Below, in pieces: positions 6,929 to 9,102 of a stretch of DNA of 9,102 bases (the first letter of the stretch is position 1; every line of letters begins with the position of its first letter). The stretch covers positions 1-9,102 of the forward strand of contig JASLRP010000037.1 in the NCBI GenBank assembly GCA_030743915.1, written 5' to 3'. Both the position numbers and the translations under genes were made by a program. The notes beneath the pieces are model-generated. The model was not told the DNA's origin. It did not search any database and saw only the letters and a program-made list of their open reading frames with translations. The stretch comes from SAR202 cluster bacterium. GTDB taxonomy: Bacteria; Chloroflexota; Dehalococcoidia; Lucifugimonadales; UBA1123.

Positions 6929-7702
6929 CTATCTGCCGGTGAATTTGGCTGGGCGTTTTTCGGCGAAAGCTCGGGGGCCTTCTGTGGCATCGTCGGTTGT
7001 GCGCAGTACCTGTTGAATCGCCTGCTCCATGCGCAGGCCGTACTCAATGGGCAGATACTGGCCTCGAACGGCAAGCTCCTTGATGGCCCGAACGGCGAGC
7101 GGCCCATTCTGGCAGATCACCGACGCCATGCGCTCGGCTTCTTCCATCAGGTCGGCCAGCGGCACAACCTTGTTGATCAGTCCGTACTGGGCAGCCTCGG
7201 CGGCGCTGATGCGGTCGCCACTCATCAGCAGCCACATGGCAATGGGATACGGAAGCTGCTGGATAGTGCGCTGCGTTCCGCCATTGCCTGGCAGGATGCC
7301 GCGCTTTACCTCGGACAGTCCGAAGGAGGCATGTTCCGCTGCAACGCGGATGTCTGTCCCTAAAAGGAGCGTCATTCCCCCGGCAAGACAGTAGCCGTTG
7401 ACGGCGGCGATGACCGGTTTCCAGACCTCCAATCCACGATTGAGAATCTGCTCCTCCTGCGTCTGCCAGAAATGCCACTTCTCTGCCTCGCGGGGGATCG
7501 TCTTCTTCAGGTCGGCCCCGGCGGAGAACGCGCGATCACCGGCGCCGGTGATGATTGCGCACCAGACATCCGGGTCGTCCCGAACGTCGATCCACGCCTG
7601 GGAAAGCTCGCTGTAGGTTTCAGGGTCCATCGCGTTCATCACTTCGGGTCGGTTGATGGTGATGTAGGCGGTGTTGCCTTTTTTCTCGTAGATCAGGGCC
7701 AT
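6929..7702 (-). CDS. Enoyl-CoA hydratase/isomerase (crotonase) family protein
   Basis: A 257-residue crotonase-fold protein. The oxyanion-hole segments are AFSAGADLKK (58-67) and NGYCLAGG (102-109). ASFGLSEVKRGILPGNGGTQ (125-144) supplies E131, equivalent to rat hydratase Glu164. The other hydratase glutamate (rat Glu144, normally GGGxE) is replaced by T111 in AGGMTLLL, so this may be an isomerase, a thioesterase-like or an altered lyase rather than a normal hydratase. The C-terminus EGPRAFAEKR (241-250) is CaiD-like. The open frame extends 35 codons further to a GTG at 7807, but GGAGG at 7709-7713 lies 6 bases before the ATG at 7702 and homologues begin in the style MALIYEKKG, so the ATG is used. 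It is separated by 125 bases from the DUF35 gene and by 59 from the dehydrogenase. Confidence 0.95.
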   Translation of the reverse strand: MALIYEKKGNTAYITINRPEVMNAMDPETYSELSQAWIDVRDDPDVWCAIITGAGDRAFSAGADLKKTIPREAEKWHFWQTQEEQILNRGLEVWKPVIAAVNGYCLAGGMTLLLGTDIRVAAEHASFGLSEVKRGILPGNGGTQRTIQQLPYPIAMWLLMSGDRISAAEAAQYGLINKVVPLADLMEEAERMASVICQNGPLAVRAIKELAVRGQYLPIEYGLRMEQAIQQVLRTTDDATEGPRAFAEKRPAKFTGR

Positions 7703-7708
7703 TGGTTT

Positions 7709-7713
7709 CCTCC
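7709..7713 (-). promoter_or_regulatory. Shine-Dalgarno of the crotonase gene
   Basis: The minus strand reads GGAGG, 6 bases before the ATG at 7702. It decides against the 35-codon upstream extension. Confidence 0.75.
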
Positions 7714-7827
7714 GATAAGCGGCTGTCCATTCTGAGGTCGCATCCGAAGAATCTGGTCGTTGGCAGAGCAGGGTTGTGTTGCCCGCGATTAGATGTTTCG
7801 GTTTCACTCAACATGACATTGTTGTGG

Positions 7828-8238
7828 TCACACAGACACCTTGAACTTGGGCAGAGTTATTTCTTCCGTGACTTTTTCGAACACCACCTCGACTGGCGTT
7901 CCAGCTTTGATGTCCTCGTTTTCGACTCCCACCAGACTGGTGACCATCTTGGGGCCTTCATCCAACTCCACTATGGTGACGTTGTATGGCAAGTCTTCCT
8001 CGAACGCGCGATTGTACCGTTGATGGACGACTATCCACGAGTACACCTTGCCTTTGCCGCTGGCAGCGACCCACTCATGGTCGGGCTTCAAGCACTGAGG
8101 ACACGCAGGACTCAAATGTCGGATATGGCCGCAGTTGGAGCATTTCTGAAGGCGGAGTTCTCCCTGTTGGCATCCCTCCCAGAAGGGGCGGTTCTCATCG
8201 TCGATCTCTGGCGTTGGTTTTTCGTATTGGGTCGTCAT
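7828..8238 (-). CDS. DUF35 Zn-ribbon / OB-fold protein (ChsH2-C-terminus type)
   Basis: A 136-residue acyl-CoA-associated OB-fold protein with a rubredoxin-like zinc ribbon. Zinc ligands are C33, C36, C46 and C49 (CSNCGH and CPQC). An N-terminal helix precedes it (DDENRPFWEGCQQGELRLQKC, with the conserved FW and GEL), and an OB fold follows at about 53-130 (KGKVYSWIVVHQRYN at 62-76). Proteins of this family partner thiolase-fold enzymes: DUF35 of ChsH2 binds Ltp2 in steroid side-chain cleavage, and archaeal DUF35 proteins bind the acetoacetyl-CoA thiolase/HMG-CoA synthase. It starts 3 bases after the stop of the thiolase-fold gene, and its GAGGA ribosome-binding sequence (8247-8251) overlaps the last codons of that gene. 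This implies translational coupling and a stoichiometric complex. Family call is secure; the reaction depends on its partner. Confidence 0.94.
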   Translation of the reverse strand: MTTQYEKPTPEIDDENRPFWEGCQQGELRLQKCSNCGHIRHLSPACPQCLKPDHEWVAASGKGKVYSWIVVHQRYNRAFEEDLPYNVTIVELDEGPKMVTSLVGVENEDIKAGTPVEVVFEKVTEEITLPKFKVSV

Positions 8239-8241
8239 CGC

Positions 8242-9102
8242 CTAGTTCCTCAGAATCATGGTGGCGTGAGAGTGCATGATGCCGCCCTGCCCGCTGACCA
8301 GCGCGATCTCGGGATCATCGACCTGCCGTTCGCCGCCCTCGCCTCGAAGCTGCCGGACCGCCTCAACGATCAACTGCATCCCCGCCATTCCGCTCTCAGA
8401 CAGCAGACCGCCGCTGGTGTTCATGGGTATTGAGCCGCCCGGCCCAGTTGTGCCGTTTTCGACGAAGGCTCCGCCCTCGCCCTTCTCGCAGAACCCGTAG
8501 TCCTCTAGGGTAATCATGGGGACGATGGTGAAACAGTCGTATAGCTCACAAACGTCCACATCCTGAGGGCCGATTCCCGCCATGTTGAAGGCCATTTCTC
8601 CCGCAATCTTGGCCCCGCTGGTGGTCAGAGTCGGACGCTGTGGAAGGTCCCAGGCGATGTGGTGCTGCCCGATACCCATGATGTAAACAGGCGGCTTGTT
8701 GAGGTCTTTGGCCCTCTCAGCCGAAGTTACGACCACCGCCGCGCCGCCATCGGACACGAGACAGCAATCCAACAAGTGAAGAGGCTCGGCCACATATCGG
8801 GACGCCTGATGGTCGGCAATTGTCATCGGATCGCGTTTGTGGGCGTTTGGGTTCTTCGAGGCCCATGAACGGGTTGAAACGGCAACATGCCCAAGCTGCT
8901 CGCTGGTGGTCCCGAACTCCTCCATGTGCCGTTGGGCAATCATAGCGTAGCCTGAGGGCGCTCCGAACATTCCGTATGCGCCCTCCGGCCCTCGTGGTTT
9001 GGAGTAGGTGCCAGGAGGCCCGGACAGCGGGTTGTCCCCATAGCAGCACACTGCCGTCTCTATGAGACCAGCCTCGATCGCCATCATCGCGTACTGCACC
9101 AG
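8242..9102 (-). CDS. Thiolase-fold protein with altered active site, 5'-truncated
   Basis: The C-terminal 287 residues of a thiolase-superfamily protein; it is open at the right edge, and the N-terminal part containing the usual nucleophilic Cys lies outside. Relatives are about 385-390 residues, so roughly 100 are missing. Visible family blocks are LVSDGGAAVVVTSAERA (about 8708-8770), the LYDCFT segment (codons around 8526-8543), EDYGFCEKGEGGAF and the NTSGGLLSESG block (around 8389-8421). The usual catalytic residues are absent: HDCF is YDCF (Tyr at 8539-8541), the GHP histidine is Gly (8389-8391), and the C-terminal Cys/His is Ser in ALVSGQGG (8293-8295). This points to chemistry other than Claisen condensation, as in Ltp2-type retro-aldolases that also bind DUF35. 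Databases often call such proteins acetyl-CoA acetyltransferase, which the residues do not support. Confidence 0.9.
   Translation of the reverse strand: MVQYAMMAIEAGLIETAVCCYGDNPLSGPPGTYSKPRGPEGAYGMFGAPSGYAMIAQRHMEEFGTTSEQLGHVAVSTRSWASKNPNAHKRDPMTIADHQASRYVAEPLHLLDCCLVSDGGAAVVVTSAERAKDLNKPPVYIMGIGQHHIAWDLPQRPTLTTSGAKIAGEMAFNMAGIGPQDVDVCELYDCFTIVPMITLEDYGFCEKGEGGAFVENGTTGPGGSIPMNTSGGLLSESGMAGMQLIVEAVRQLRGEGGERQVDDPEIALVSGQGGIMHSHATMILRN

Noticed and set aside
7703..7807. 35-codon N-terminal extension of the crotonase
   Set aside because: The strong GGAGG before the ATG at 7702 and the usual start of crotonases argue against it; the extension is not crotonase-like.
7702..8433. Plus-strand 243-codon open frame
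   Set aside because: It lies opposite the DUF35 and thiolase-fold genes, crosses their boundary, and its product resembles no family.

Overview
The window looks like a piece of a moderately GC-rich (high-50s % by eye) bacterial chromosome from an uncultured heterotroph. The mix of genes (a B12-type acyl-CoA mutase large subunit without a B12 domain, a CocE-type hydrolase, an acyl-CoA dehydrogenase, a crotonase, and a DUF35/thiolase-fold pair) would suit the SAR202/Dehalococcoidia side of Chloroflexota. That placement is inference from remembered protein style; no rRNA or other marker gene is present. I see no tRNA, rRNA, CRISPR, insertion sequence or phage gene.

Layout. Bases 2-790 (+) are the 3' end of a methylmalonyl-CoA-mutase-family large subunit. 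It runs tail to tail, with a 9-base gap, into an MBL-fold hydrolase on the minus strand (800-1573). A divergent spacer of about 260 bases separates that gene from a complete CocE/NonD (peptidase S15-like) serine hydrolase (1835-3598, +). Then come about 717 bases with no convincing gene, holding small inverted repeats, an AT-rich dip and a possible coding remnant. After it lies a stand-alone galactose-binding-like jelly-roll protein (4316-4840, +). From 4864 to the right edge everything is on the minus strand. In transcription order this is: thiolase-fold protein (cut by the right edge), DUF35 Zn-ribbon/OB-fold protein, crotonase, acyl-CoA dehydrogenase, HAD-like phosphatase and ABM-domain protein.

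How the genes may work together. The minus-strand run reads like an acyl-CoA catabolic operon: dehydrogenation (ACAD), a crotonase step, then carbon-carbon bond chemistry by a thiolase-fold/DUF35 pair. The most interesting point is that the visible part of the thiolase-fold protein lacks the usual catalytic residues: Tyr replaces the HDCF His, Gly replaces the GHP His, and Ser replaces the C-terminal Cys/His. It is also translationally linked to a DUF35 protein. This resembles the Ltp2-ChsH2(DUF35) retro-aldolase arrangement of steroid side-chain degradation more than a true thiolase. The crotonase also lacks one of the two hydratase glutamates. The cluster may therefore carry out a side-chain-cleaving pathway on an unknown CoA ester; the substrate cannot be read from sequence. 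The mutase fragment at the left edge belongs to the same broad branched-acyl-CoA metabolism but is on the other strand.

Several starts were moved inward from the longest open frame because a good Shine-Dalgarno sequence sits at the right distance from an internal ATG.
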